From assembly GCF_000265385.1 (NCBI RefSeq), contig NC_018013.1, forward strand, positions 2,197,001 to 2,261,000: 64,000 nt of DNA. Direction: 5' to 3'. Positions 1-5,544 of the stretch are shown piece after piece (position 1 is the stretch's first letter; each line of letters starts with the position of its first letter). This DNA is from Aequorivita sublithincola DSM 14238. Its GTDB lineage: Bacteria > Bacteroidota > Bacteroidia > Flavobacteriales > Flavobacteriaceae. The position numbers were made by a program, and so were the translations under genes. Below the pieces are notes generated by a model that was given only the letters and a program-made list of their open reading frames with translations, was not told the origin of the DNA and did not search any database.

Positions 1-277
1 TAATGGTTAAAAGTACTTTTGATTGTACTTTTTGTATTTCCGCTAGCTTGAAATATTGTAAAATTTCCACAAAAAAGGCAAAAGTTAAAACTGAAATAGC
101 AATTTTGAAAACGTTTTTTCTGATGAAAATTTTTAAGAAGCAATACAGAAGCACTATTACCAAAACATCACCCAAAAAACCTCTTATAAAATAGCTAAAG
201 TGAAAATAAGCGATTGCGAATTCAATTAAAAGTACGATTACGAATGTGCTGAAATAATTTCTGTTAAAATAAAGCAT
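1..277 (-). CDS. DUF2809 family membrane protein (partial, runs off left edge)
   Basis: About 92 codons are visible, from an ATG whose A pairs with base 277 to the window edge, so the carboxyl end is missing. The protein is strongly hydrophobic: membrane segments lie near residues 8-25, 36-50 and 57-72. The run GDVLVIVLLYCFLK (about residues 36-49) and the later EILQYF are the recognisable signature of DUF2809, a family of small inner-membrane proteins of unknown role. The gene follows creD on the same strand but a hairpin terminator separates them, so it is probably transcribed independently. The family call is confident; the function is unknown. Confidence 0.8.
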   Translation of the reverse strand, partial: MLYFNRNYFSTFVIVLLIEFAIAYFHFSYFIRGFLGDVLVIVLLYCFLKIFIRKNVFKIAISVLTFAFFVEILQYFKLAEIQKVQSKVLLTI

Positions 278-294
278 ACTGAACGTTTTGGATG

Positions 295-331
295 AAAACC
301 TCACAGGTTTTAAAAATCTGTGAGGTTTTTT
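295..331. terminator. bidirectional rho-independent terminator
   Basis: The 12-bp stem AAAACCTCACAG / CTGTGAGGTTTT with an 11-base AT-rich loop is flanked by T-runs on both strands. It sits just downstream of the creD stop (creD reads leftward) and just before the DUF2809 start. Confidence 0.8.
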
Positions 332-344
332 ACTAGCACTGTTA

Positions 345-1694
345 TTAGCTTTCATTATTCCAGTCAATTCGTCTTGAAGCGAACATAACAATCGCCAAAA
401 TCAAGAACAGGCCAATGCTGCCAACCAAAAGTGCATAATTTTCCAGCTGAATAATCACGTAAATAAATCCATAAAGTGAAGCCAACGAACCGCAGATAAG
501 CAATGGAAACTTAAACCCTTTCAGAATAGCTCGGGAATAAACTGTTATCAACGCAAGTACCGAAAACGCGGCAATAGCATAGGCCTTAAAGAAATTACTA
601 TGTTCCGAAATTGAAATGAGCAGTGTATAAAACATTACCAAAGCCAAACCAATCATCACATATTGAAACGGATGTATGTAAATTTTGCTAACCAATTGTA
701 TCAACAAAAACACAAGCAGCGTTAGCCCAATAACCATAAATCCGTATTTGGCGGTGCGTTCGCTCTTTTGATATTCATCCACGGGAATGATAAGTTTCGT
801 CCCAAAAGCCGAAGCCGAAAGGTCTGGAAGATACCCGAAAAACGATTGCTCAAATTGCCGGTTAATTTGTAGCACCCGCCAAGTGGCCGTAAAACCGTCT
901 TTGCTTATTTCCTTGTTGGTGTCTTCTGGCAAAAAGTTTCCATCAAAACTAGGGGAGTGCCAGTTGGATTTCATCGTGGCATCAGTTTCTTTTCCAATAG
1001 GTAGAAATTTTAAACTTTCACTACCGTTTATTTTTAAGTCGAAGGAAAAAGGAAGTGGTTTTGTAAAAAATTCTTTAGCGTCGGGAATGTTGTTACTCTG
1101 AATAGTATTTAAATATTCTGTGGAATATTGCGGCGTCATGGAAAGTGCTTCAGAATCCAGCTTCACGACTGGCGTGGTTTTAATACCCTTCAAATTTGAA
1201 GTTTTCAGAATAACGGTGGCTTTTTCCCAAAGTATATTTTCATCGGCAATATCAGTATTTGAGAAATCAATTTCAGGAAAATTACCTTTCACATTAATTT
1301 CTGCGGAATAAACTACAGATTCGTAAATACTTCGGTTTAAAGGTTTAGTGTCCACCTTTGAGGCAATGTTCAGTTTATCTGGGAAGAAGTAAGCATTCTC
1401 AACGGTTTCCTTCGTTTTTGTGTAATACGAATTGCTTTTTTCGTTAAAGATCTTTTCTTCGGAAATCACTTTATAAGGAATTTTCACTATAGGGCCTGAA
1501 AGCAAAACCTCGTTGCCCCACTTTTCGTTTATTTCTCGGATAACTTCTTCTTGCCGGTACGCTCTCTCATTTATGAGCGATTTCACGAATTCCAACGGAA
1601 TCAATAATACCAATAATAAAAACCCGACCACCAACATTCTTGCGGTGATGGAATTACGCATCCAATTGCTGAATTTACTTTTTTTCTGTTCCAT
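345..1694 (-). CDS. creD: Cell envelope integrity protein CreD
   Basis: This 449-residue inner-membrane protein matches the CreD family in length (about 450) and layout. It has one amino-terminal membrane segment (about residues 18-38, after the polar MEQKKSKFSNWMRNSITARM), a long soluble domain (about 45-310), and a cluster of carboxyl-terminal membrane segments from about residue 318. In Enterobacteria creD belongs to the CreBC regulon and affects envelope integrity and beta-lactam tolerance; no creBC genes are in this window. Upstream (1752-1774) lies the same palindromic operator found before the neighbouring regulator/membrane-protein operon, so the winged-helix regulator next door probably controls it. 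The start codon is the only sensible ATG before the first membrane segment. Confidence 0.93.
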   Translation of the reverse strand: MEQKKSKFSNWMRNSITARMLVVGFLLLVLLIPLEFVKSLINERAYRQEEVIREINEKWGNEVLLSGPIVKIPYKVISEEKIFNEKSNSYYTKTKETVENAYFFPDKLNIASKVDTKPLNRSIYESVVYSAEINVKGNFPEIDFSNTDIADENILWEKATVILKTSNLKGIKTTPVVKLDSEALSMTPQYSTEYLNTIQSNNIPDAKEFFTKPLPFSFDLKINGSESLKFLPIGKETDATMKSNWHSPSFDGNFLPEDTNKEISKDGFTATWRVLQINRQFEQSFFGYLPDLSASAFGTKLIIPVDEYQKSERTAKYGFMVIGLTLLVFLLIQLVSKIYIHPFQYVMIGLALVMFYTLLISISEHSNFFKAYAIAAFSVLALITVYSRAILKGFKFPLLICGSLASLYGFIYVIIQLENYALLVGSIGLFLILAIVMFASRRIDWNNES

Positions 1695-1751
1695 GATTTT
1701 TGTGTTTATAGTTTGTATTTAAAAGTTTATGGTTTCTTGTCGAATCATTTT

Positions 1752-1774
1752 ATAAAGTACTTTGTTTTTCAAAG
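1752..1774 (-). promoter_or_regulatory. Palindromic operator upstream of creD (copy 1)
   Basis: The plus strand reads ATAAAGTACTTTG, 5 bases, CAAAG. All 18 fixed positions and the 5-base spacer length recur at 2747-2769 before the regulator operon. On the minus strand the octamer TTCTTTTG, a TAnnTTTG-like -7 element, directly abuts the site. This is the geometry of a repressor site covering the transcription start. The binding protein is inferred, not shown. Confidence 0.65.
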
Positions 1775-1831
1775 CAAAAGAATAAAAAAAAGGTTTTATT
1801 TAATTTCATCATCCCCTTTAGGGGCAAGTGA

Positions 1832-2134
1832 TTAAGACTTAGGAGGTTTCCCAATCAACCGCTCCAAAGCCTCAATATGTTTTTTAAATTCAGCACGGCC
1901 TAGTTTCGTTGCAGTGTAATTGGTATTGGGTTTTCTTCCCACAAAACTTTTTTCAACCAGAATATATTCAGATTGTTCTAGTGCTTTTATATGGCTAGCT
2001 AAATTACCATCAGTAACATCCAGCAATTCCTTTAAGCGATTGAAATCGGCATCCTCATTTACAACAAGTATACTCATAATTCCCAAGCGAATACGATGAT
2101 CGAATAGTTTGTTTATGTTGTCAATTATTCCCAC
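1832..2134 (-). CDS. Winged-helix transcriptional regulator (MarR/ArsR-like fold)
   Basis: A small (100-residue) DNA-binding protein of a type common in Flavobacteriaceae. The run from LFDHRIRLGIMSIL through NRLKELLDVTDGNLASHIKALEQSEYI gives the helix-turn-helix (recognition helix around DGNLASHIKALE), and EKSFVGRKPNTNY forms the wing. The frame stays open upstream to 2242, but that extension overlaps the preceding gene and is arginine- and tryptophan-rich with no family resemblance. I choose the GTG at 2134, two bases after the TAA of the upstream gene, which suggests translational coupling. It probably represses its own operon and creD through the shared palindrome. The ligand or signal is unknown. 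Confidence 0.85.
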   Translation of the reverse strand: MGIIDNINKLFDHRIRLGIMSILVVNEDADFNRLKELLDVTDGNLASHIKALEQSEYILVEKSFVGRKPNTNYTATKLGRAEFKKHIEALERLIGKPPKS

Positions 2135-2136
2135 GT

Positions 2137-2745
2137 TTAGTTTTTTCGCTCTTTTATATACATCATGCTTCCGTAAATAATGTGGAAAACGCCGAAACCT
2201 AAAAGCCAAAACCACATACCATAACCAGGCAGGACGGCGCAAATGAGGCCGATAATGATTTCAGCATACCCTAAATATTTTACATTGCCAATGGTATATT
2301 TTGAAGCATTCACAAGTGCAAGTCCATAAAATATAAGCATCAATGAAGCGGTTAATCCGTAATGCTGGCTGTTCAGTTTTATGATGATGTAAATCCCACC
2401 AGTAACTAAAGGTATTAGAAAATTCAGCAACAAGCGCCGAGTTGTTGTATCCCAGATTTTTTCGTTGTTTCTTTTTGCTCTTCGGGTAGTTAAAAGGTAA
2501 GCGGTAACAATACTTAGCAATGCTACTGAAGCCAAAAGCACTACTAATAGCTTGAAGTTTAGACTATGGAGTGTAAGATATTCTCCAGGTTTAGGGAAAA
2601 GATAAACATACGCAATTGCTGCACCTACTATTGCGTAAAGTCCAGCAAAAATACCGGAAAGGCCGCTGAGCGAAATAAACCGAGAAGAGCGGTCCATTAA
2701 ATTCTTTATCTCGCTAATGTCTTTTAAATAATCTTTTTCACTCAT
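2137..2745 (-). CDS. Conserved membrane protein co-transcribed with the winged-helix regulator
   Basis: A 202-residue integral membrane protein. After a charged amino terminus (SEKDYLKDISEIKNLMDRSSRF) it has about six hydrophobic segments (roughly residues 24-50, 62-85, 103-121, 127-143, 157-170, 173-192). I do not recognise an enzymatic motif. It is first in a two-gene operon with the regulator, the stop lying two bases before the regulator's GTG. In this arrangement the membrane protein may act as a sensor or be the main regulated product, but that is inference. The operator at 2747-2769 starts one base upstream of the ATG, so the leader is very short. Confidence 0.8.
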   Translation of the reverse strand: MSEKDYLKDISEIKNLMDRSSRFISLSGLSGIFAGLYAIVGAAIAYVYLFPKPGEYLTLHSLNFKLLVVLLASVALLSIVTAYLLTTRRAKRNNEKIWDTTTRRLLLNFLIPLVTGGIYIIIKLNSQHYGLTASLMLIFYGLALVNASKYTIGNVKYLGYAEIIIGLICAVLPGYGMWFWLLGFGVFHIIYGSMMYIKERKN

Positions 2746-2746
2746 A

Positions 2747-2777
2747 ATAAAGTACTTTGTAAAACAAAGTAAATATA
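2747..2777 (-). promoter_or_regulatory. Promoter and palindromic operator of the regulator operon (copy 2)
   Basis: The plus strand reads ATAAAGTACTTTG, 5 bases, CAAAG (2747-2769), the same as before creD. Immediately upstream on the minus strand is TATATTTA (2770-2777), a good Bacteroidota -7 element, so the palindrome would cover the transcription start. This is consistent with autorepression by the product of the second gene of the operon. Confidence 0.65.
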
Positions 2778-2840
2778 ATTAATTTTATCCTGCAACTATA
2801 TTGCTAAAATAATTTCGCGCTGTCAAAGCCCGCCAATGCT

Positions 2841-2913
2841 CAAAACAGGAAAAACCCTTAAAAAATAAGGGGGATTTCACTCTTGACTGGCCTTGTTATA
2901 TGCCGCATCTTTG
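2841..2913 (+). promoter_or_regulatory. sRNA unit 1: operator-like GC boxes and promoter
   Basis: Upstream boxes ACAGGAAAAACCCT and AAGGGGGATTTCAC lead into TCTTGACTGG. The candidate promoter is TTG (2883-2885), 20 bases, CATCTTTG (2906-2913). The same order of boxes recurs before units 2 and 3. No gene follows; a short transcript and terminator do. Confidence 0.6.
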
Positions 2914-2917
2914 TATC

Positions 2918-2990
2918 ACTAGACATTAATTGGGGAGTTAATAATTAGTGATTTTGAAAAGGTTGTCCGTTTTGGACAGCCTTTTTTTTT
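2918..2990 (+). ncRNA. Candidate small RNA, unit 1 of a tandem array
   Basis: The predicted transcript of about 70 nt starts a few bases after the -7 box. It carries the conserved box ATTAATTGGGGAGTTAATA (2925-2943), which can fold as ATTAA-loop-TTAAT exposing TTGGGGAG. It ends in a rho-independent terminator at 2957-2990 (stem AAAAGGTTGTCC / GGACAGCCTTTT with one G-T wobble, then a T-run). There is no plausible reading frame. Units 2 and 3 share the layout and box but use different terminator stems. Confidence 0.6.
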
Positions 2991-3043
2991 TACTAATTTA
3001 ACAGAAATGTTATTATTGGTTTTATTAATCTAAAAAACGCCAT

Positions 3044-3133
3044 AGGACGTTAAGACCTAGGACTAAACTTAAATAGTTAAAAAACACAGTTTTTTCACGA
3101 AAATACGTCTTACGTCCTATGTCTTAACGTCCT
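3044..3133. repeat. Long inverted repeat between sRNA units 1 and 2
   Basis: The arm AGGACGTTAAGACCTAGGAC (3044-3063) is complementary to 3114-3133 at 19 of 20 positions. The right arm lies in a degenerate heptamer-like run (CGTCTTA, CGTCCTA, TGTCTTA, ACGTCCTA; 3106-3138). A similar run occurs at 43268-43314. Confidence 0.75.
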
Positions 3134-3177
3134 AAGTCAAATTCAACATGTTTTTTCGATTAATCTTAAGCTAAAAA

Positions 3178-3246
3178 AGGGGGAAATCCCCCTATGAAAA
3201 ACAGGGTTTTCCCTCTTGATTAGTATTGAAGTTCTTCGCATCTTTA
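3178..3246 (+). promoter_or_regulatory. sRNA unit 2: operator-like GC boxes and promoter
   Basis: It contains GGGGGAAATCCCCC, then AAAAACAGGGTTTTCCCTCTTGATT. The candidate promoter is TTG (3216-3218), 20 bases, CATCTTTA (3239-3246), the same spacing as unit 1. Confidence 0.6.
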
Positions 3247-3250
3247 CATC

Positions 3251-3319
3251 AGCTAATTAATTGGGGAGTTAATAGGGCAATGATTGAAAAAGCTGTTTCG
3301 TTTAGAAGCAGCTTTTTTC
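3251..3319 (+). ncRNA. Candidate small RNA, unit 2 of a tandem array
   Basis: It carries the box ATTAATTGGGGAGTTAATA (3256-3274), identical to unit 1 over 19 bases. It ends with a terminator (3287-3319): stem AAAAAGCTGTTTC / GAAGCAGCTTTTT with one G-T wobble, then T-rich sequence. A 72-codon open frame from 3226 runs through units 2 and 3, but its residues have no family resemblance and it crosses both terminators, so I treat it as chance. Confidence 0.6.
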
Positions 3320-3333
3320 TTTTGCAACATATT

Positions 3334-3408
3334 GAAAAACAGGAAAAACCCTGTAAAAATTTGGGGGATTTCCCTCTTGATTGGTATCTGTTTTTAGTGC
3401 GATATTTG
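3334..3408 (+). promoter_or_regulatory. sRNA unit 3: operator-like GC boxes and promoter
   Basis: It contains ACAGGAAAAACCCTGT (a palindrome with a 4-base centre), then TTTGGGGGATTTCCCTCTTG. The candidate promoter is TTG (3377-3379), 21 bases, GATATTTG (3401-3408). The boxes match units 1 and 2. Confidence 0.6.
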
Positions 3409-3412
3409 AATA

Positions 3413-3483
3413 CTTATTTAATTGGGGAGTTTTGTAAGTGTTAAGATTAATCGCTGCTCCCTAAAAAGAGCAGCTTTTTTTTA
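3413..3483 (+). ncRNA. Candidate small RNA, unit 3 of a tandem array
   Basis: It carries the variant box ATTTAATTGGGGAGTT (from 3416) and ends in a terminator at 3453-3483 (stem GCTGCTC / GAGCAGC followed by seven T). Confidence 0.6.
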
Positions 3484-3529
3484 TTGATAATCAACCAAAT
3501 TAAGTTTTATAAATAATTTGTTTTTAGCC

Positions 3530-3573
3530 AAAGTGCCCTGCCATCAATTAATGGCAGGGCACTTTATTTTTTT
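3530..3573 (+). terminator. Strong stand-alone terminator before the DUF1801 gene
   Basis: A perfect 15-bp stem, AAAGTGCCCTGCCAT / ATGGCAGGGCACTTT, is followed by ATTTTTTTT. No gene ends directly upstream. It may back up the sRNA array, insulate the next gene, or act as an attenuator 16 bases before the ATG at 3589. Confidence 0.75.
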
Positions 3574-3588
3574 AGTATCTTCACGGCT

Positions 3589-3948
3589 ATGAATCCAGCG
3601 GCCTTATATATCTTGGAAAAGCCAGAACCATTTCGGTCAATACTGCTTCATTTGCAGGCTACTGTGGAAACTGTGATTCCAGAAGCAGAATTGTTATACA
3701 AATGGAGACTCCCTTGTTTTTATATTGAAAACAATCCGTTTTGTTTTTTGAATTTTTCAAAAAACTATGTCGATTTGGTTTTTTGGCATGGCGCCCATTT
3801 AACGCAACATACTGAATTTTTGATTTCTGAAGGTAGAAAACATATGAAATCCCTTCATTATAAAACACTTGAAGAAATAGATCAACAAATTTTAAAAGAG
3901 GTTCTTTTGGAAGCTCATTCCTTACGTGATAGGAAATATTATAAATGA
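3589..3948 (+). CDS. DUF1801 (YdhG-like) domain protein
   Basis: A 119-residue protein covering essentially one DUF1801 domain. Recognisable features are the opening PEPFRSILLHLQATVETVIPEAELLYKWRLPCF, the central ENNPFCFLNFSKNYVDLVFWHG and the carboxyl-terminal HMKSLHYKTLEEID. The family shares a fold with frataxin-like iron chaperones such as YdhG/YyaL, but its biochemical role is not settled. The last 10 bases overlap the end of kdsA on the other strand. A strong hairpin stands just before it, so its transcription probably depends on a promoter within about 60 bases upstream (GTATCTTCA at 3576-3584 is a weak candidate). Confidence 0.85.
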   Translation: MNPAALYILEKPEPFRSILLHLQATVETVIPEAELLYKWRLPCFYIENNPFCFLNFSKNYVDLVFWHGAHLTQHTEFLISEGRKHMKSLHYKTLEEIDQQILKEVLLEAHSLRDRKYYK

Positions 3949-4757
3949 TTAATTGTCTTCCTAATTGCTACAAGATCTGTCAACAGTTTTTCCAGCAGAC
4001 TTAGGTCAAGCATATTTGCACCATCACTTTTAGCATTTGCTGGGTCAAAATGGGTTTCTATAAAAATTCCATCTGCGCCAGTTGCAATTCCAGCTCTCGC
4101 GATTGTTGAAATCATTTCTGGCCTTCCGCCAGTAACTCCTGCACTTTGGTTGGGTTGTTGCAGGCTATGGGTTACGTCCAGAACAACTGGAGCATATTGT
4201 TTCATTGTGGGAATTCCTCTAAAATCCACAATCATATCTTGATAGCCGAACATTGTTCCGCGGTCAGTAATCAATACTTGCTGGTTGTTGCAATCTGTAA
4301 CTTTGGTAACGGCGTGTTTCATACTTTCTGGACTCATAAATTGTCCTTTTTTCAAATTTACAACTTTTCCAGTTTCTGCGGCGGCAACTACTAAATCGGT
4401 TTGGCGTACTAAGAATGCTGGTATTTGCAATACATCTACATATTCCGCAGCCATTGCGGCATCGCTAACTTCGTGGATATCTGTAACTGTTGGAACATCA
4501 AAAGTTTCGGAAACTTTCCGAAGTATTTTTAGCGCCTTTTCATCGCCAATTCCCGTAAAGCTATCAATGCGGCTTCGGTTTGCTTTTTTGAAACTTCCTT
4601 TAAAGATGAAAGGGATTTCAAGGGTATCAGTAATTTTCAAAATCTTTTCAGCAATCTGCATTGCCATTTCCTCACTTTCAATGGCGCAGGGACCGGCAAG
4701 TAGGAAAAAGTTGTTGGAATTTGTATGTTTTATTTTTGGGATTAGGTTTAGTTGCAT
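3939..4757 (-). CDS. kdsA: 3-deoxy-8-phosphooctulonate synthase (Kdo-8-P synthase)
   Basis: It condenses phosphoenolpyruvate with arabinose 5-phosphate to give Kdo-8-phosphate, the first committed step of Kdo synthesis for lipopolysaccharide. At 272 residues it matches the family. Motifs seen are LLAGPCAIES (about 19-28), IPFIFKGSFKKANRSR with the substrate-binding K/R residues (about 49-64), GVTGGRPE and the ending IFIETHFDPANAKSDGANM. The ATG is only 12 bases after the stop of the RelE/ParE-like toxin gene, with no terminator or clear promoter between, so it probably shares that transcript. That is an odd place for what is normally an essential gene. It converges with the DUF1801 gene. Confidence 0.97.
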   Translation of the reverse strand: MQLNLIPKIKHTNSNNFFLLAGPCAIESEEMAMQIAEKILKITDTLEIPFIFKGSFKKANRSRIDSFTGIGDEKALKILRKVSETFDVPTVTDIHEVSDAAMAAEYVDVLQIPAFLVRQTDLVVAAAETGKVVNLKKGQFMSPESMKHAVTKVTDCNNQQVLITDRGTMFGYQDMIVDFRGIPTMKQYAPVVLDVTHSLQQPNQSAGVTGGRPEMISTIARAGIATGADGIFIETHFDPANAKSDGANMLDLSLLEKLLTDLVAIRKTINHL

Positions 4758-4769
4758 TTTGTGTAATGT

Positions 4770-5075
4770 CTATAGGTTTGTGAGTATTGCTTTCAGGGTT
4801 TTTGGATCTTTTTGATTGTTCCAGAATAGGAGGAGTTCAATCATATCCTCGTTTATTACTTTATAGTAGATTGTAGTTTGTTTGGAAATAACATAAAAAT
4901 AGGTTGAAGTTAAAAAGGTGCTTTTACCTTGAATAATTCCGGTTTTCAATATTTCAATAAATTCAAAAACTAATTTTGAAAACTTTTCGACTTCGTCTAT
5001 GTTCCATTTCCTTAAAATAAATAAAGATTCATCCTCATAGGACTGAAATGCTAAATCGGTCCAATCTACTTTCAT
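4770..5075 (-). CDS. RelE/ParE-family toxin-like protein
   Basis: A 101-residue protein with the small alpha/beta layout of RelE/ParE toxins. It starts with MKVDWTDLAFQSYEDESLFILRKWNIDEVEKF (helical hairpin), follows with strands around STFLTSTYFYVISKQTTIYYKVINEDMIELLLFW, and ends NNQKDPKTLKAIL, which resembles the 'R.DP..L' tail of ParE proteins. Its ATG overlaps the upstream antitoxin stop by one base (TAATG), typical of such pairs. I cannot tell whether it is still toxic; catalytic residues in this group are poorly conserved. The target would be mRNA on the ribosome or gyrase, depending on subfamily. Confidence 0.75.
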   Translation of the reverse strand: MKVDWTDLAFQSYEDESLFILRKWNIDEVEKFSKLVFEFIEILKTGIIQGKSTFLTSTYFYVISKQTTIYYKVINEDMIELLLFWNNQKDPKTLKAILTNL

Positions 5076-5452
5076 TATAATTGAAAACCATACTTATTGT
5101 TAATCAATTTCTTAATCTCATCATTAGATCGCGTTTGGCCGTTTTCTCCTTGTTTAATTGCAATTTTCAATAAATCTTTTATTTCTTGAGGTGGATTTGC
5201 TAAATCTATTTTTCTTAATCCATACTTAGCTCTCGTTTCTCTCATAACTTCTTCATTGGGAAAAGTTTTACCTTCATCAATGTGTTTCATTGATTCCTTT
5301 AAAAGCTCTTGAATGGGTCTTGGTAAATCATAAAACCAATTTCTAGGTTCTTTATCAAAGGAGTTTATTACTGTTACTAAATGTAGTAACTCCGCTTCAT
5401 TTGCCGTTTCAATCTTTTTTATCAAGCGTTTTTTTAATTCTTGGGTTTCCAT
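5075..5452 (-). CDS. Antitoxin-like protein with a duplicated domain
   Basis: Partner of the RelE/ParE-like toxin. After an amino-terminal helical region (METQELKKRLIKKIETANEAELLHLV) two similar blocks follow: PIQELLKESMKHIDEGKTFPNEEVMRETRAKYGL and EIKDLLKIAIKQGENGQTRSNDEIKKLINNKYGF. Each follows the pattern helix, E/Q-x-G-x-T, N-x-E/D-E, helix, KYG. This looks like an internal duplication of a toxin-binding or dimerisation segment. An ATG 24 bases further out (5476) exists, but the -7 box TATCTTTG at 5474-5481 would place it at or upstream of the transcript start, so I prefer 5452. Confidence 0.72.
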   Translation of the reverse strand: METQELKKRLIKKIETANEAELLHLVTVINSFDKEPRNWFYDLPRPIQELLKESMKHIDEGKTFPNEEVMRETRAKYGLRKIDLANPPQEIKDLLKIAIKQGENGQTRSNDEIKKLINNKYGFQL

Positions 5453-5473
5453 AATTCTTGATTTTCTTGATTT

Positions 5474-5481
5474 CAAAGATA
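5474..5481 (-). promoter_or_regulatory. -7 promoter element of the antitoxin-toxin(-kdsA) operon
   Basis: The minus strand reads TATCTTTG, a perfect TAnnTTTG match, about 21 bases before the preferred antitoxin ATG. No TTG is seen at the usual distance, so the -33 box is weak. Confidence 0.5.
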
Positions 5482-5544
5482 AGGATTAATGAAATAAGTT
5501 AGTAGGTTGGCAATACTCCGTTTATCAATCTATACTTACTAAAT

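Noticed and set aside
3226..3444. 72-codon frame running through sRNA units 2 and 3
   Set aside because: It crosses a terminator and a promoter, has no family resemblance, and its composition follows the repeats.
4285..4815. 176-codon frame antisense to kdsA
   Set aside because: kdsA is unmistakable on the other strand; the antisense residues match nothing.
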